Below, one piece after another: positions 23,786-38,535 of a stretch of 64,000 nucleotides of DNA. The position numbers were made by a program, and so were the translations under genes. Every line of letters begins with the position of its first letter. The stretch's first letter is position 1. Source of the DNA: Desmodesmus armatus (lineage: Eukaryota; Chlorophyta; Chlorophyceae; Sphaeropleales; Scenedesmaceae); contig VIIQ02000686.1 in assembly GCA_007449985.2 (NCBI GenBank), positions 124,001 to 188,000 of the forward strand, written 5' to 3'. Below the pieces are notes generated by a model. It was given only the letters and a program-made list of their open reading frames with translations. It searched no databases and was not told the origin of the DNA.

Positions 23786-25244
23786 TTATGAAGAAGGGGA
23801 GTGTGCCTCCTGCTGCTGCCAAGCTGCCACTGCTCTTCGCAGCACGTCCTTGTTCTTCGTGTAGTGATACTCCAATTGGTCAGCACTGTAGGCATACCTG
23901 CGCACCAGACGCGTGTGCGCGCCAGACCAGACATTGTCGACTATGCATGAGCCGTCTCGAATCAGATTCTGCCGTCCTGCTTCGCCAGCTGCGGACAGCA
24001 GTGTCTCATACTCCTTCATGCATTCTGCTGTACCATACATACAACCTCATGCAGAGCATCAGCGGTAAAGAAGCTTGCTATTGCCCGGTGCTATGCTGCT
24101 GCTGTGATGTTGTTGCCAATGTCGCCGGCACATCCCGCTCACTTTGGGTCAGTGTACTTGCCGCCAAGGGCTCTCAGTGCTGCCCACTCCTTCCAGTGCT
24201 GCTGCCAGCTGCTAAAGCCGCCCAGCTCCTCAAGTGCCTTCATCTGTGGCAGCAATGGCAACACAGGGGACCAGAGCATGCATGGCACATCTGCGGCCTG
24301 CGCCACACAAGATGAGTGCAAACAGCTGCCCTTATCTCACACCAGCACTAACAGCCTGGTCTTTTGCAGGGCATGCCGGCCAGGGGCATACAAGTGTCGT
24401 CAACAGTGAATGCTTGACGCGCATTCAGCCAGCAATGCCCCTGACATGGCCATGCGCTGTCTGAAACGAACGCAAATACACAACTGGTGCTCTGCACCGC
24501 AGTCACCTTTTGTGCTGCCTCTGCCTCAAGGTCGGGGTACGGGCAGGGTAGCTGGCTAAACCCCGCGGGGTCCGGCCCGTCCACATCAAACACTGCTACA
24601 GCCCTCAGCGCAAACCAGGGCCCAAAGTGGGGGTGCATACACAGGTGTGTGGTGTTGCTGTAGTAAGCGAGGCCTGACAGCTGTGCTGCGCGCATCATGT
24701 TGACAAACTTGCCCGGATCGTGGTGGTGAGAGAACCGAATGGCACACCTGATGCTGCTGGTGGCTGGTACCTGTACGCTGCTGCTGGGGCTGGGGCTGAG
24801 ACTGCTGCATGCCCCATGAGTATTGAGAGGTGGCTGGCAGCTGCAACTGCTGTCGGGGTGCGTGCTGAGGTGCTGTTGGTGGCTCGATGCTTCCTGGCTG
24901 GGCCAGGGCTGATGCGGGGACAGGTGCTGGAGACATTGCTGCACTGCATGGAAGACAGTCGCCTCTACTAGGTCGTCAAGAGGATTATCTGTTATAAGGG
25001 CTGCAGGATGGGCTGCCAGTTGGCTGATGAAATGCGGCCAGAGTGCATTGTTGTTGCCAATGACTAATCCCAAGGTGCTGCCCCTGCCAAAAGTGGGCAG
25101 GTGGTGCTCGGCAGGACAGCCCTGAGAGTTGAAAAGCTGAACAGGGAGTTCGTGGACTATGTTGAACCCTTTTGCACACAGCAGGCGTGACAGCTGCTGC
25201 TTGATCGCTTTTGCCAGATCGCCATCCTGGACCTCGACCATCAT
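23786..25244 (-). CDS. MMACHC/CblC-like cobalamin trafficking protein
   Basis: Cytosolic flavin-dependent chaperone that removes the upper ligand of vitamin B12 and hands cob(II)alamin on to methionine synthase and other B12 enzymes. Exons on the minus strand: 25244-24507, 24243-24143, 23897-23786, in phase, giving 316 aa (human 282). Similarity to MMACHC runs through the chain: CAKGFNIVHELPVQLFN near the N-terminus, DNPLDDLVEATVFHAV, LSGLAYYS, the signature HPHFGPWFALRAV near 200, FSSWQQHWKEW in exon 2 and YSADQLEYHYT in exon 3. A low-complexity Ser/Gln/Pro stretch of about 50 residues sits between the two halves; it has no clear splice signals and may be a loop insertion. The donor of exon 1 (GTGACT) is weak. 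It is divergent from PCNA with 258 bases between start codons. Confidence 0.9.
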
Positions 25245-27488
<2,244 letters not shown>

Positions 27489-28207
27489 ATGGGCCGTCGA
27501 ACATCACCTGTTGAAGCGGGTGTAGCTTACTGAGAAGGGGGGCGCATCATGCTGCCTGCACTGGTGCAAGTGCCTGCAGCCTTGGTTCACACCAGGAAGC
27601 TGGCTGTACTTGCTCCCAGTCAGGGGCCCAGCAAAGGGGGGGGGGGGGGGCAGGGCTGGGCTGGGCTTCTAGCACCCAGGTGATCCACCTGTCTGCATGA
27701 TCAGCATGTCTGGTCTTATGGACAGTCCTGCATGGCAATTGACCTATTGACTGCTGCTGCACAAGCAGTGCTGCTATTTTACCACTGTACAGCCATGTGA
27801 CAGTGCATGTGACAGCGTGTTTCGATTCTCTTGCAAAGTCTCATCTACACGACCACGCTAGGCCGAAACATTCTGAAAGTGTAGCCTCGTCCCTGCTGTC
27901 AGCCTGCAACCGAAACGAGGTGTCACCTGACTCATCAGCAGGGGTTCGTTGGAGAGCAGCAGCCCTTGCACGCCGCATTGTGCGCCGCTTTGTGATGAAA
28001 TAGGTTGTATGTGCTCATTCCAATCTACTCATTCACATACACGCGCATCCTCGGAGCAGGTGTGACACTCAACAGTCCAACAGCAGCATGGGCAGGAATG
28101 CTCCTTGGTCGCTTCTACTTCGCCTCTTGCCTCGTTATAGCAGCATGGACTAGCAACCTGGATCACTTGCGTCAGTAGATCAGCAATAGTGGGACTGCAG
28201 GGGCAGC
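27489..28207. other. intergenic between PCNA and GT69 gene
   Basis: No coding sequence is recognised. A run of 13 or more G lies near 27638-27650. The stretch should hold the PCNA 3' UTR and the promoter of the next gene. Confidence 0.4.
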
Positions 28208-31200
28208 ATGCCTATTGACACGGGTGCACTCTACAGTAGGGTCAGTCGGGCCAATGGAGTGTTTACATCACCTGAGCATCCCTCAGGCCTGGTGAGATCG
28301 CCCAGTGATGGCGCAGGGGCCCACAAGGACCGCAGGTCAGGCATGCCTCTGCGGGGCCCCTGGCCAATGTGGGTTGTGCTGGCACTAGCAGCGGTTGTGC
28401 TGCTGACGACGACAACCTCGCTGCTGCACAGCAGCCCCACAGCACAACCCGAGCACCTCTCACAGACCATTCAGCAGCTCAGCCAGAATCAAGCAGCCAT
28501 GATGGCGATGCTGACCAGGCTCTCTGTCAACGGGTCCACTCCAGCAGGACCTGCAGCAGCGGCAGGGCAGCAGGCAAAGCAGGGGAAAGCAGCAGCAGAT
28601 GATGAGGGCGAGCTCCCTGCAGCATTCGCAGCCATCCCCAAGCTCACCTACCACCACAATGAGCTGCTGCGCAGCTCCCACAGCTACGAGCAGCACCGCA
28701 GCGTCATGCGGGACACACTACAGCGCCTGGTGCACTTGGAACCAGAAGCAGCGCTCGTTGAGATCAAGCAGCAGCTGACAAAGCCCTCTCCAGACCCAGC
28801 AAAACACATGGAGTTCTTCACATATCGGCTCTACAAGCTCCTGCTCAAGACAGGGAAGCTCATACCCTGTCGAGAGGACACCACCCTCGTGGTCAACGAC
28901 CCAGACCTCGCAGCTGGGGCAGCACACAGCAGCAGCACCCGCCACCTACCACACCTACACCTCCCTCACTGGATGCGCCACAGCAGCGCGCAAGCCAGCG
29001 CCGGCGGCGCCAGCAGTACCAGCAGCAGTACAGGCGGTACCCCCAGCGTAAAGTACTACTTTGCGACCAACCTGCGGGACAACAGCGTCAACATGCCGCA
29101 GTACATCCTCAGCTTGCTGCAGACGCTGCTGCGGCTCCCGCAGGACTCAGTATTCGTATCAGCCTACGAGAGCAACAGCGACGACGGCGCACACGGCTGG
29201 GTGGATGTGCTGCAGTTGGCACTCAACGTCATCGGTACCCCGTCGCGGTTAGTCACCCGTGGCATGCTGGTGCGCCTCGAGGGCTCAAACAGGATCCAGC
29301 ACCTCGCACGGGTTCGTAATATGGCCCTCACACCGCTGTACCAGCACTATGCTGCAGCGCGCGAAAAGGCGGCAGCAAACCGCACCAGCAGCAGCGGCCG
29401 CAGGCGCAGCTTGCTGTCTGAAGATGAGGCGCTGCTATCGGATGGGGTGACGGGTCTTCAAGCCTCTAGCAGCATCATGCACAGCAGCAGCAGCAGCAGG
29501 CAGCTGCAGAGCACAGCGCAGCTAGAGGCGGTTGCGGCGGTTGATGACGCGGCCAACTTGCCGCCTGGGGTTTTGCCGTGGGACCCTGATTTTGTGGTGT
29601 TTGTGAATGACGCGTACTTCTGCTGGAGCCAGCTGCACCGGCTGCTGAACTACAAGGCAGACATAACGTGTGGGATGGACTTCTGGCAGAATGGAGGTGA
29701 GCGGGGGTGTGAGATTGTGTGTGTTGTTGACGCTTGGATTGCGACACAGCATTGCATTCCACGAGAGCGCCTGATGATATTCGGCACAAGTTGTGCGTGT
29801 TGCACCTGAGATTGCATGTAGCTTCCATGCGTGTGTGGGTACATGTGTTAGTTTTGCGCTGTTTGTGACGCTTGAGCTGAGGGTCAGCGCTTGCTGTATA
29901 AGGGTGCACTGGCCTTGCTGCTGCTGACATGCTGCCCTGCACAATCACAGCACGGCGTCTGTGGACTCAGCATGCTAGTATGGCATGTCTTGATGCTGAT
30001 GCTGTGTGCTGCTGACTGCTGCTGACTGCTGTGGCTGCTGCAGATGCAACGGTGGAGCTGCCATCTCACCTTGCTTTCAAAAAGCACAAGGCGAAGCCAC
30101 ACATACCCTCAGAGTATCAGCTGGAGCGCCCCATAGCCAACCCAAACAGTCCAGACCAGGACAATCCCATTGTGTTCTATGATGTGTGGTGCGTGTTTGA
30201 GAGACTATGAGGGTTTTTTGGGTGGGCGCTAGCATGTCTGCGCGTTCCGTGTGTTACGACGGGGGCTGTTTCAAGACCATTGGTGTGTAGGCCGATGGCT
30301 GATGCTTGCAGTTGTCGGCTCCGCACGCAGAAGGTCCCCCTGCGCTGCTACAGGCTGTGAGCCACTGCATCCTTGCCTGCTTGCTCACCAGCCTTCCTCA
30401 CCCGCCTGCCTGCCTGCATTGTGGTCATCGTGTGCTGCTTTCACAGGGTGGCCCGAGACCTGGGTGGCAGCAAATTCTGGTGGACCTACCCCTATGTGCA
30501 TGATGAGAGCACACAGCGCGCAGCCGTCAAAGGTATGGATGCTCATATGTATATGAGCAGCCACCCCTGATACAGGATGACGGCTGCCGTGCGCGCACTT
30601 TGTGGCACGACGCAGTGCCTCGTTGCGGAAGCATGCACGTGAGGCGTCATGTGGCACGCGCACTGGGCGCAGCTTGCGTGGGAACCCCTTTTTCTGCACC
30701 ACATACCCCAGTTCAAGACATGTTGAGGCCTAGGGCAAGGAGGTGGCCACTTAATGTCGTTTGTTATCTGAGTTGGGGGCATGCTGTGTGCAAACTGTGT
30801 GTAGGTTTGCCGTTCAGAGCGAGCTGCTGTTGGAATGGCATTGCTGTGCTGAAGGCTGCTCCCTTCCAGAAGGGCGTGAGGATCAGGACACCCATCAAGC
30901 CAGATGAATGCCAGGTGAGCTGTATTGCTGGGGTAGGCACATCGCTTGACACCGGGGGGCGCTCGGGGGGGGGGGGGGGGGCTGACAGCAGGGCATGGGT
31001 AAAGACAAGCACGGGGCCAAATGGGAACTTGACCATGAAAACAAGGCAACTCGACATGAGAGTTCTGCTATAGTACAGATTGGTGTGCTGTGTGTTGGCG
31101 CTTTCATACAGTAAAGCAGGCTATGCATGGAGACAGGCTCAGGAGGGGCGTTGACAGCTAGTGCTGTTGCTGCCTGAGCGTGAAGCGCAGCGCTTATGCT

Positions 31201-31929
31201 TATGTTTGGAACATGCCCGCCAGGGTTGATACCCAGATGTGCAGCTCATGTGCATATCAGCAGCATGTGCTGGCTGTCTCCTTTGCTGAACCTTTGGCTG
31301 TGGCTGTTGTGGTGTCCTCCCTGTGCTGCAGGGCTCTGAGTGCACAATGGTCTGCAATGACTTTGCCCGGCTGGGGTATGACTATGTTGTGGTGGACGCT
31401 GGCGTGCAGCTGACTTATGACTGGAACCTTGCAAGGGAGATGATGGCACGTAAGTGGCACATGCGCTTTTGATGGGGTTTTGTAGTTGTCGCACCGGTAT
31501 GGAGCTGCGCAGAAGGTGTTGCTGACCCCCAGCAGCATGGAGGGAATCAGTCAGGCAAGGTGCCAGCAATCAGGCTGATGTGTATGTCCGCCTGCATGCC
31601 CAGAGCAAGAAGCCCAAACACCTACTCATTTCTCTTGCCTTGCTGCCGCTGCGGGATGCTTGCTGCCCGCCTGCCTGTCTGCCTCCCTGTCCGCCCACCT
31701 GCCTGCCTGCCTTCCTGCAGTGGGGATTGAGGGCTATGGTCAGAGCACGTGGGCGCAGGCGAAAGCTGCAGGTGTTGCTGACCATGAGCGCAAGCCAGAG
31801 TATGGTAACATGGAGTGCTGTGGGCTGCGCAGCCGCTTTACGCAGTGGGTGAACTTCAACACGGACTGCTTCCGGGAAAATATCATGGAGCCGAACTTCA
31901 CACAGAAGGTCTTGCATGGGGGCAGCTGA
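28208..31929 (+). CDS. GT69 family glycosyltransferase (CAP59/CMT1 type)
   Basis: Predicted type II Golgi membrane glycosyltransferase of the family that includes cryptococcal alpha-1,3-mannosyltransferase CMT1 and CAP59. Exons: 28208-29696, 30044-30188, 30447-30532, 30805-30914, 31332-31449, 31721-31929, in phase, 718 aa. A short cytosolic head is followed by a signal anchor at about 52-72 (PMWVVLALAAVVLLTTTTSLL), a Ser/Thr/Gln-rich stem, then the domain: KYYFATNLRDNS, VFVSAYESNSDDG, LARVRNMALTPLY, WDPDFVVFVNDAYFCW, ITCGMDFWQ, FYDVWVARD, FWWTYPYV, SCCWNGIAVL, SECTMVCNDF, and a C-terminal FNTDCFRENIM. An Arg/Ser-rich insertion lies between ALTPLYQHY and the PWDPDF block. The donor substrate is probably GDP-mannose, but this is inferred from the family. 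Confidence 0.88.
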
Positions 31930-33877
31930 CGGAAGCGGTCGGCGCTGGAGCGAAGTGCATAGCAGCAGTAGGGATGGCGAGCACATGAGCGTGTTGCAGG
32001 CTGTCTGCATGACGGCAGTTGACTGAGTGTGTGTTGGGCACGCACTGCGCTGTCGTGCGTGGGTACAGCGACTGCCTTGCAAGTATCAAGCAGGCTTGGC
32101 AACAGGCTGTCCATAGCAGCAGGGCAGCTGCCGCAGGGGCATGTGCCCGGCACATGTTCTGTGTGCGGTTTCCGTTCGTTGTTGGGTTTGCACAGGCCGC
32201 CCAGTTCGCAGGTTCGTCTTCTCGACTTGTGCTCAGCAAGTTGACATCAGCTTGGATGGCGCAGCCCGTCAGCATGTCAACATGTTGCGCCTGCTTGGCA
32301 GCAGCAGCCGACAGGCTTTGCCTGATACACGCTGCTGTCATCTGGTCATACTCATGCTGTGCTTCAACGTGCCAGGTCACATGTGGTAGCTCTGGGATGC
32401 CTGCATATGTTCTGTTAGTTGTGTTCATAGCTGCAGTCATGAGATATGGTCAACATCTTGTATGACTGCGATCACAAGATATGGTTAACATTTGTCCTGT
32501 GCGAGTGGGCGTGCCGCAACCAGTTACTGTCAGTGTATGTGCAGTGTTGTGCAGGGCTGTTGGTCAATGCGCTGATGTGTACAGTACGGTTGCCAAGGCC
32601 GCACATGTCAACTTTACAGCAGTTTAAGTGTTCTACATGTTAAGTCTACGAGTGTGCCGCCTTGGGCTGCGCAATGTGCCTATCTGGGGTTTGTGCCAAA
32701 CCAGTGGTTTGGTGTTGCGGCTAGATGCTTTTGGTGGTGCATTCACACGTACACGAAGCGCTCGTGTCTTGTGAGTAGACTGGGCCTGTAGATGACTTTT
32801 GTGTGTGGCCAGCGAAGTTGCTGGGTTGGCAAGCAAGGTCTTGAGTTGTGCAGCTATGGTGGACCCAGCAGGTGTTGTACAGCACTCTCTGACATTGGTG
32901 CTGTCCTGTGTGCCGTGCACTGGTTTCCTAGTGTGTCTGCATCACACATCACATGACTTGTTGCATACATGCGTGTGTGTGCAGTGTAGCGTGCACATCA
33001 CTGACGGTGAAGGGGTGGGGACAATACACACACCCGCATCCTGTGGTGCCTGCCGGGAATTCGTATTGACAGCACAGGCTTCTGAATAATGCTCTGTTTC
33101 AAACAGTTTGCAAAGTTTGCGCGCCTTCGCTGTAAAGAGCTGTAAGGAGCTTACTTGGTGGAAGCTTCGCTACTAAATCAACAACTGTGCATGAAGGCCA
33201 TGTGCAGAGCAGATTTCAGGGTGGTACCTCTGTTTGCATTCTCCCCTGTTGGGCAGGACAGTCCAACAAATACACAATTTGCATGCTGCTAGGCTGTGCC
33301 ACATGTATCACCACATGCCTCTCAACACAACCGCATTAGGCTGATGCACTCCTCGCAGGTGCCAAGCACCCCTCAAGGGCCCTCCCTACCATGCACCACT
33401 CATGTGTCAACATGAGGACCGTATAAATGTGCCGCAATGCTGCTGCTGCAGCAGCTGCTGCCTTGGTGTGGCATGCAACATGTAAGCTGACCGTTTCACC
33501 ACCCACTTGAACAGCGACGGCTCAAAGCCTGCGACAGCGAAATTCGCTGCTTGGCAAGCAACATCTGCCTGTAGCACCAACACCTACTGCGGCAGGAAGC
33601 ATATGCCATAAAGGCTGCCCACCTGCCTGCATCTGCTACAACCGCACATGCCTGACATGTCCTGATCAGCTGCAACCTCTGGTACAGTCTGCCCTTGTAA
33701 AGATCAGTAGCATAGTGACAAACCGCTCATAGGATCCTTGCTGGGATTGCACCACGCACAAATCCCTACACATCCACACAGAAGCGTACATGCTGCCTCA
33801 GCTGCTGCTCATGCCAGCTGCAGCACTTGCTGTCGGTGTTGCTCTGTCACAGCGGCCGACCCCACGGCTGGCAGCCT
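31930..33877. other. intergenic, no gene recognised
   Basis: Nothing conserved was found on either strand. The first half is TG-rich on the plus strand, as expected for a 3' flank of the upstream gene; the part from about 33.2 kb is CA-rich, matching the 3' flank of the minus-strand LYR gene. Confidence 0.45.
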
Positions 33878-35001
33878 CTACCGGATGATGGGGACATCCA
33901 TGTACTGCCGCTTCCTGAACTGCGGTGTGTGGTGCATGCGTGGGTAGGGTATCTGGTAGTGCACGCCAAGCTCAAGCCTACTTTCAGCCTCCTGCACCTG
34001 CAGCAGCAAGGGGCAGCACCAGACAGCAGTACAAGCCAGCAGTGAGGAAAGATTATGCATTCATTGCTGCGCTGGCAGGACATGCAAGCTGGTAGTACTC
34101 GACAGGCGGCTGTCAGGCACAGACCACAACACATGCCCCCCAAACCACACTAACAGACTGGTCATCATCACTTGTACCTGTTGGGTGCAACGCATGTGCA
34201 ATTGTCCACAACACCACCACAGACTTCTGACCTTGCAAGGTCACTTTCAGACACACATGCCACCATGCAGAAGCAAGCACATTGAACCCTAGCGCTACAG
34301 TTTCTGCAAGGCTGCCTTGCAGTTTCAAGCTGAAGCCTGACAACAACAGCACGAGGGTCCTACGTGCCTTTGCCTCTATTTCCTCTGGGTCCTGCAAAGT
34401 TTGGTTCTGCCTGAACAGAGTGCGGGCCTCCTGCCGAATGTAGTCCTGCTCCTGCAGCACCAGTACAGGCAAGAGCGTACACGTCACACCTGTTGGGCGG
34501 CGTCACTGGGCTGCTCACCATCACACGGGGGGCGCAGCTGTGATCAAAGCCTGTGTGACCCTCGATGGTTCAAATTCAACATTGCGCAGTCTTCTGGCCG
34601 CCATGATTTGAAATCCAGCTGGCCTATCAGCACCAACATCACCGTATGTTGGTGAGGGTTGTAGGTGTGTGTGTGTGTGTGGGGGGGGGGGTGCTGAGAG
34701 TGAGCGCAGCGCCAGTTGTGCGACATGTTGAATGCCCGCTTTTAGCCCTGCAACTGCTGCCAGTAGAGCCATAAATTGAATGCCCAAGACGCAGGTGTGC
34801 TTGACCCATCTCACACAAGCATCAGCCAATGACCGGGGGGGGGGGGCCTTCGGTGCCACAGAAGTTTCAAAGAGATCGGAAAGGAGAGAAATAGGGCCAT
34901 GGTGATAGAACCAGTCAGCACACCTGTTGTCCTCCCTGCCAGGACCTCGCTGTGCGCAGGATGCTGCGGTAGAGCGACAGCACCCTGCCACGTGTGCTCA
35001 T
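33878..35001 (-). CDS. LYR-motif protein, LYRM1-like
   Basis: Small complex-1 LYR protein; members of the family act in mitochondria as adaptors for Fe-S cluster delivery or respiratory complex assembly, with the acyl carrier protein as partner. Exons on the minus strand: 35001-34924, 34451-34368, 33997-33878, giving 93 aa. Residues 8-15 are LSLYRSIL with the Leu-Tyr-Arg triad at 10-12. Exon 2 gives EQDYIRQEARTLFRQN and DPEEIEAK; exon 3 gives ESRLELGVHYQIPYPR, matching human LYRM1 (..IEIGLHYKIPYPR..). To keep both frame and alignment, intron 2 must use a GC donor (AAG/GCACGT at 34367) with a normal CAG acceptor. The client complex cannot be told from sequence. Confidence 0.85.
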
Positions 35002-35478
35002 GCAGGCCTTTCACGCCCCTAACGACCTGCTGTGTGTATGTTGGGCTTCTTGATGGTTCAGAAGAGCCTGGAATGGGTGCGTTTCACACTGGGTGATACC
35101 ACTGATGCTGTGTTGACGTCGACAGTGACGTCACTGTCAGCACTGCTGCCAAAAAAAGCTGGGTTCGTTGTGCAAGGGGGTGTTGCGACGTCGTGCGGCT
35201 TATGTGACTATAAGCTGTCACGCTACAGGGTGTTGGCTTGAGGGTTCACGGCACTGTCATTTGTCACTGTTGTTTAGGTCTTTGTGGATGTACTGCCAGC
35301 TGTAGGAGGATGGCAGGCGATGCAGCTCCGTATTGTGTACGTTCTCAACCTGGTTCTAGCTCTTAGTGGATGTCTGTCGATAGCTCTGTATCGGACAAGG
35401 GCACCAACTGTGGCAGCAGTAGAGGCACCACACACAAACTGCTGAGCACTGTGTGGTCACTTTTGGCACGTGAACACT
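35002..35478. promoter_or_regulatory. divergent promoter region, LYR protein / SLC25 carrier
   Basis: 477 bases separate the start codons of two oppositely transcribed genes for probable mitochondrial proteins. The stretch has several ACGT-core sites: TGACGTCGAC at 35114-35123, the large palindrome at 35121-35138 and CGACGTCG near 35189. Shared regulation by a bZIP-type factor is an inference. Confidence 0.45.
35121..35138. promoter_or_regulatory. 18-bp perfect palindrome with CRE core
   Basis: GACAGTGACGTCACTGTC is a perfect 18-base palindrome centred on TGACGTCA, the full cAMP-response/bZIP half-site pair. It lies 120 bases upstream of the LYR gene start and 340 upstream of the carrier start. 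Binding is inferred from motif identity. Confidence 0.5.
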
Positions 35479-37458
35479 ATGGATTTACCATTAACTTTGA
35501 GCCCTACTGATGGTGAGATTTGCTACCAGCCTTCTTAAGGCTGCACTGTCATATGTGGTTTGGTGGTTGCAGTGACCAGCTGGTAGCAACTGGGGGGCCT
35601 GTTCTGACTGCTGAGCCCGGCTGTGCAGCCAGGTGCCTGAATGTGAAATGAAAGTTACGTAAGAATGGGCTAATTAGCCGTAATTAACGTTTAGTAAGGG
35701 CTGTGTGTGGATGAATCTGTGCAGGCAACCTGGAGGGCCCCAGGTGGTCGCCAGCAGCGCGGGAGCTTGTTGGCGGCGTGTTGGCTGGCGCTGTCAACGT
35801 CACGTCAGGCTATCCCTTTGACACGATGAAAGTGCGGCTGCAGGCCAGCACTGGCAGCACGTCCATGGCCCAGTGCTTTTGGGACATCTGGCGCAATGAG
35901 GGGGTGAGCCAGGAGGCAATGCTTTACCCTGAAGGTGTCTCAGCAGCTGTTCAGAGTCGTCAGTTGAACCCGTGGTGTTCAAAAACACACCCGTGATCTC
36001 AATTTCAAGTTGGTGTGACAAAAAGAACTCACATGTCACAGGCTTTCTGTCAAAACTCCATGGTGTATGTATGTGTGGGGTATCTGCAGGTCCGTGGCTT
36101 CTACCGGGGCCTATCTTCCCCCCTAGTTGGCGGTGCAGCGGAGACAGGTGTCAACTATCTCATCTACAGTCGAATCCTGGACATGTTCAAGCAACAGGCA
36201 GCGCAGCCACACCAGCAGCACCACCAACAGCTCCAGCACCAGCACCAACCAACCATCCTGCAGCAGCACCAACAGGTTGACGGCCTGGCGCTGTTGCAGC
36301 CGCATCTAGCTACCAGTCTCCAGGCACACACCCGGCACCAGCTGCAGGACAGTGCAGGCCAACAGGACATGCAGCCGCCGCTGCATGCAGTGCCTGTAGC
36401 TGGCGCGGTGGCAGGCATCGCGCTGTCTGTGATCCTCAGTCCTACGGAGCTGGTGAAGTGCAGGATGCAGGTCGGTCAGCACACTAGCCCCATTGCATGC
36501 CTGCAGGCTGTCATTCGGACGGAAGGGCCGTGGGGGCTGGCACGAGGTTTCAGGGCCACCTTGTGCCGGGAAGTCCCTGGGAACGCCCTGTTCTTCACAG
36601 TGTATGAGGGGCTGCGCAGGAGCTGGCTAGGGGGCAGGCCGACCGGGCATGGCAGCAGCAGCAGCAGCAGCAGCTGCGGTGCTGGTGAGGGCAGCAGGTG
36701 TGTCGGCAGCAGCGGCAATACTGGGCCTGGCAGCAGTGTGAGCCCGTTGTCGGCGGCGTGGAGGATGGCGCGTGACGCTGGCGGTGCCATCATGTGTGGA
36801 GGGCTGGCAGGCGTTGTGGTGAGTTTCGGCTCCAGTAGGGCATGTACCGTACTGTGATGCCAACAAGCTGTGGAGACAGCAGCTGGGCAGACTGCAGAGG
36901 AGCGTACCTGCCCGCCTAGACAGCTGACAGCAATGTGCAGTGACTCACCAGGATGTGACAGGGTCGTTGAGTGAAACCAGACAATTTGGGTGCAACATGG
37001 CGTGGCCTGCAGCTCCCTGTCACACCTCGTGTAACTGCTGGCTGTGCCGCTCAACATGTTCCTTCACTGCTGCTGCTACTGCTGCTGCTGCTGTTGCTGC
37101 TGCTGATATAACTGTCGTGCAGATGTGGGGCACTGTCCTGCCGCTTGATGTAGCCAAGACGCGCATTCAGACGGCCCAGCCAGGCAGTGCCTGGGATACA
37201 GGGGTGCTCAAGCAGCTGCGCATGCTGTGGGCCGAGGGGGGCAAGCGGGCACTGTGGACAGGCCTGGCACCCACGCTAGTGCGTGCCTTCCCTGCCAATG
37301 CCTGCCAGTGGCTCGCTTGGGAGGTGGCCATGCGGCAGCTGCTGCCTGCTGCGTATGAAGAGGGCAGCAGCAGTAGCACAGGGGGTGGGGGTGGTGCTGG
37401 CGGTGACAGGGTGCGGCAGGGGCAGCTGCTTGGTGCAGGAGCAGCAGTGGCGGGGTGA
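35479..37458 (+). CDS. mitochondrial carrier family (SLC25) transporter
   Basis: Inner-membrane metabolite carrier with three repeats of two helices each. Exons: 35479-35512, 35725-35903, 36090-36818, 37123-37458, in phase, 425 aa (typical 300-320). Each repeat has its signature: GYPFDTMKVRLQ (P42-K47), LSPTELVKCRMQ and VLPLDVAKTRIQ. Matrix-side motifs such as WRNEGV..GFYRGLSSPL and EGPWGLARGFRATLCRE follow. The pattern is closest to the carnitine/ornithine/basic amino acid branch, by eye only. The extra length is a His/Gln-rich insertion (about 110-170) between repeats 1 and 2, and a Ser/Gly-rich linker with a CAG run between repeats 2 and 3. The C-terminus ends in a Gly/Ala-rich tail. Exon 1 is short (11 codons) and less certain than the rest. 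Confidence 0.9.
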
Positions 37459-38535
37459 TACTGCAGCAGTGGCGGGGTGATACCCTCCGCAGGAGTGGCA
37501 ATTGCATTTTGGATTGGTGTGTGGCGGCAAATTTTGACGTTGCAACCACTTTTGATCAAGGCATCGTGGGGATTGGGGCTGTACCTGCATCAGTCAAAGC
37601 GCACAGCCGCTGGAGCTGGCTGCATGTCATGTCGGTGGTGGTTTTTGGCAGCTTCCTGGCCTGCTGGGTTTGGTAGCTGCCCTGGTTCTTTGTGCTGGCT
37701 GCTCTGTTAGCCCAGTACTATCATGTCTACTGTACCATTTTTTGATCCGTCCTTGCAGAGGCCAGCCTCTGTGTATCAGTTGCAGAAGAGAGCGAGAGGG
37801 TCTGTGCAGACAAATGAGGTCAGGTGCGCGCCGGCATGTGCCAGTGGCTTGTACAGATGTCACATTTGATTGAGAAGGCCTTTCAAAGGCATGTATATCC
37901 GCCAGCAACACCAGCACAGTTGTGGGTAGCAGTCGGGCATGCTGATGGCGTGAGTAGCAGCTGTTGTGATACCCACTGAACCTGATGGGTGACCAGTTTT
38001 GTGACAATGGATTGTTTGGGCACTGGTCTGCTTGTAGATCCAAGCTCTCAGACTGACCGATTCACTGCTGCAGTGGGATTCCAAATGGCCGTGGGTGTCC
38101 TCATGCTTCGTGTTGCGTGGCTGCAGGTGCTCAAGGGCCAGATTGACTTGATTGACCCACTGTGGGACCTTAGGAGTTCAAGGGGGCAGGCAAGGGGGAA
38201 AGAGGAGTAACAAGGTGATGGAAGTTCAATATATACACTCTATTGGGTCCTTCACCCCTCCCCTTGATCACTGTCCCCGGACGACAGCTGGCAACACAAC
38301 CCAGATGTTGACTGTAGTCAAATCACCAGCCTCAAACAACAGAATCATAATGAAGGTCATACAGAAGGGCTAACCACGTCGGTCCCGATCCGAAGGACAA
38401 CGAACAGTTTTGAGCTGCGATCAAACGTTGGTCGCACCAAACCTCGCCAAACGGCAGCGTCACCCCTGTTTGTTTGCTTGTTATGCTAGCACATGTCCAG
38501 CTGTTGATCCACTGCGCATCTGTCGAGGCTCCTAG
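37459..38535. other. intergenic, no gene recognised
   Basis: The first bases after the carrier stop contain a tandem duplication of GCAGTGGCGGGGTGATA (two copies around 37446-37483). No coding sequence is recognised in the rest. Confidence 0.4.
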
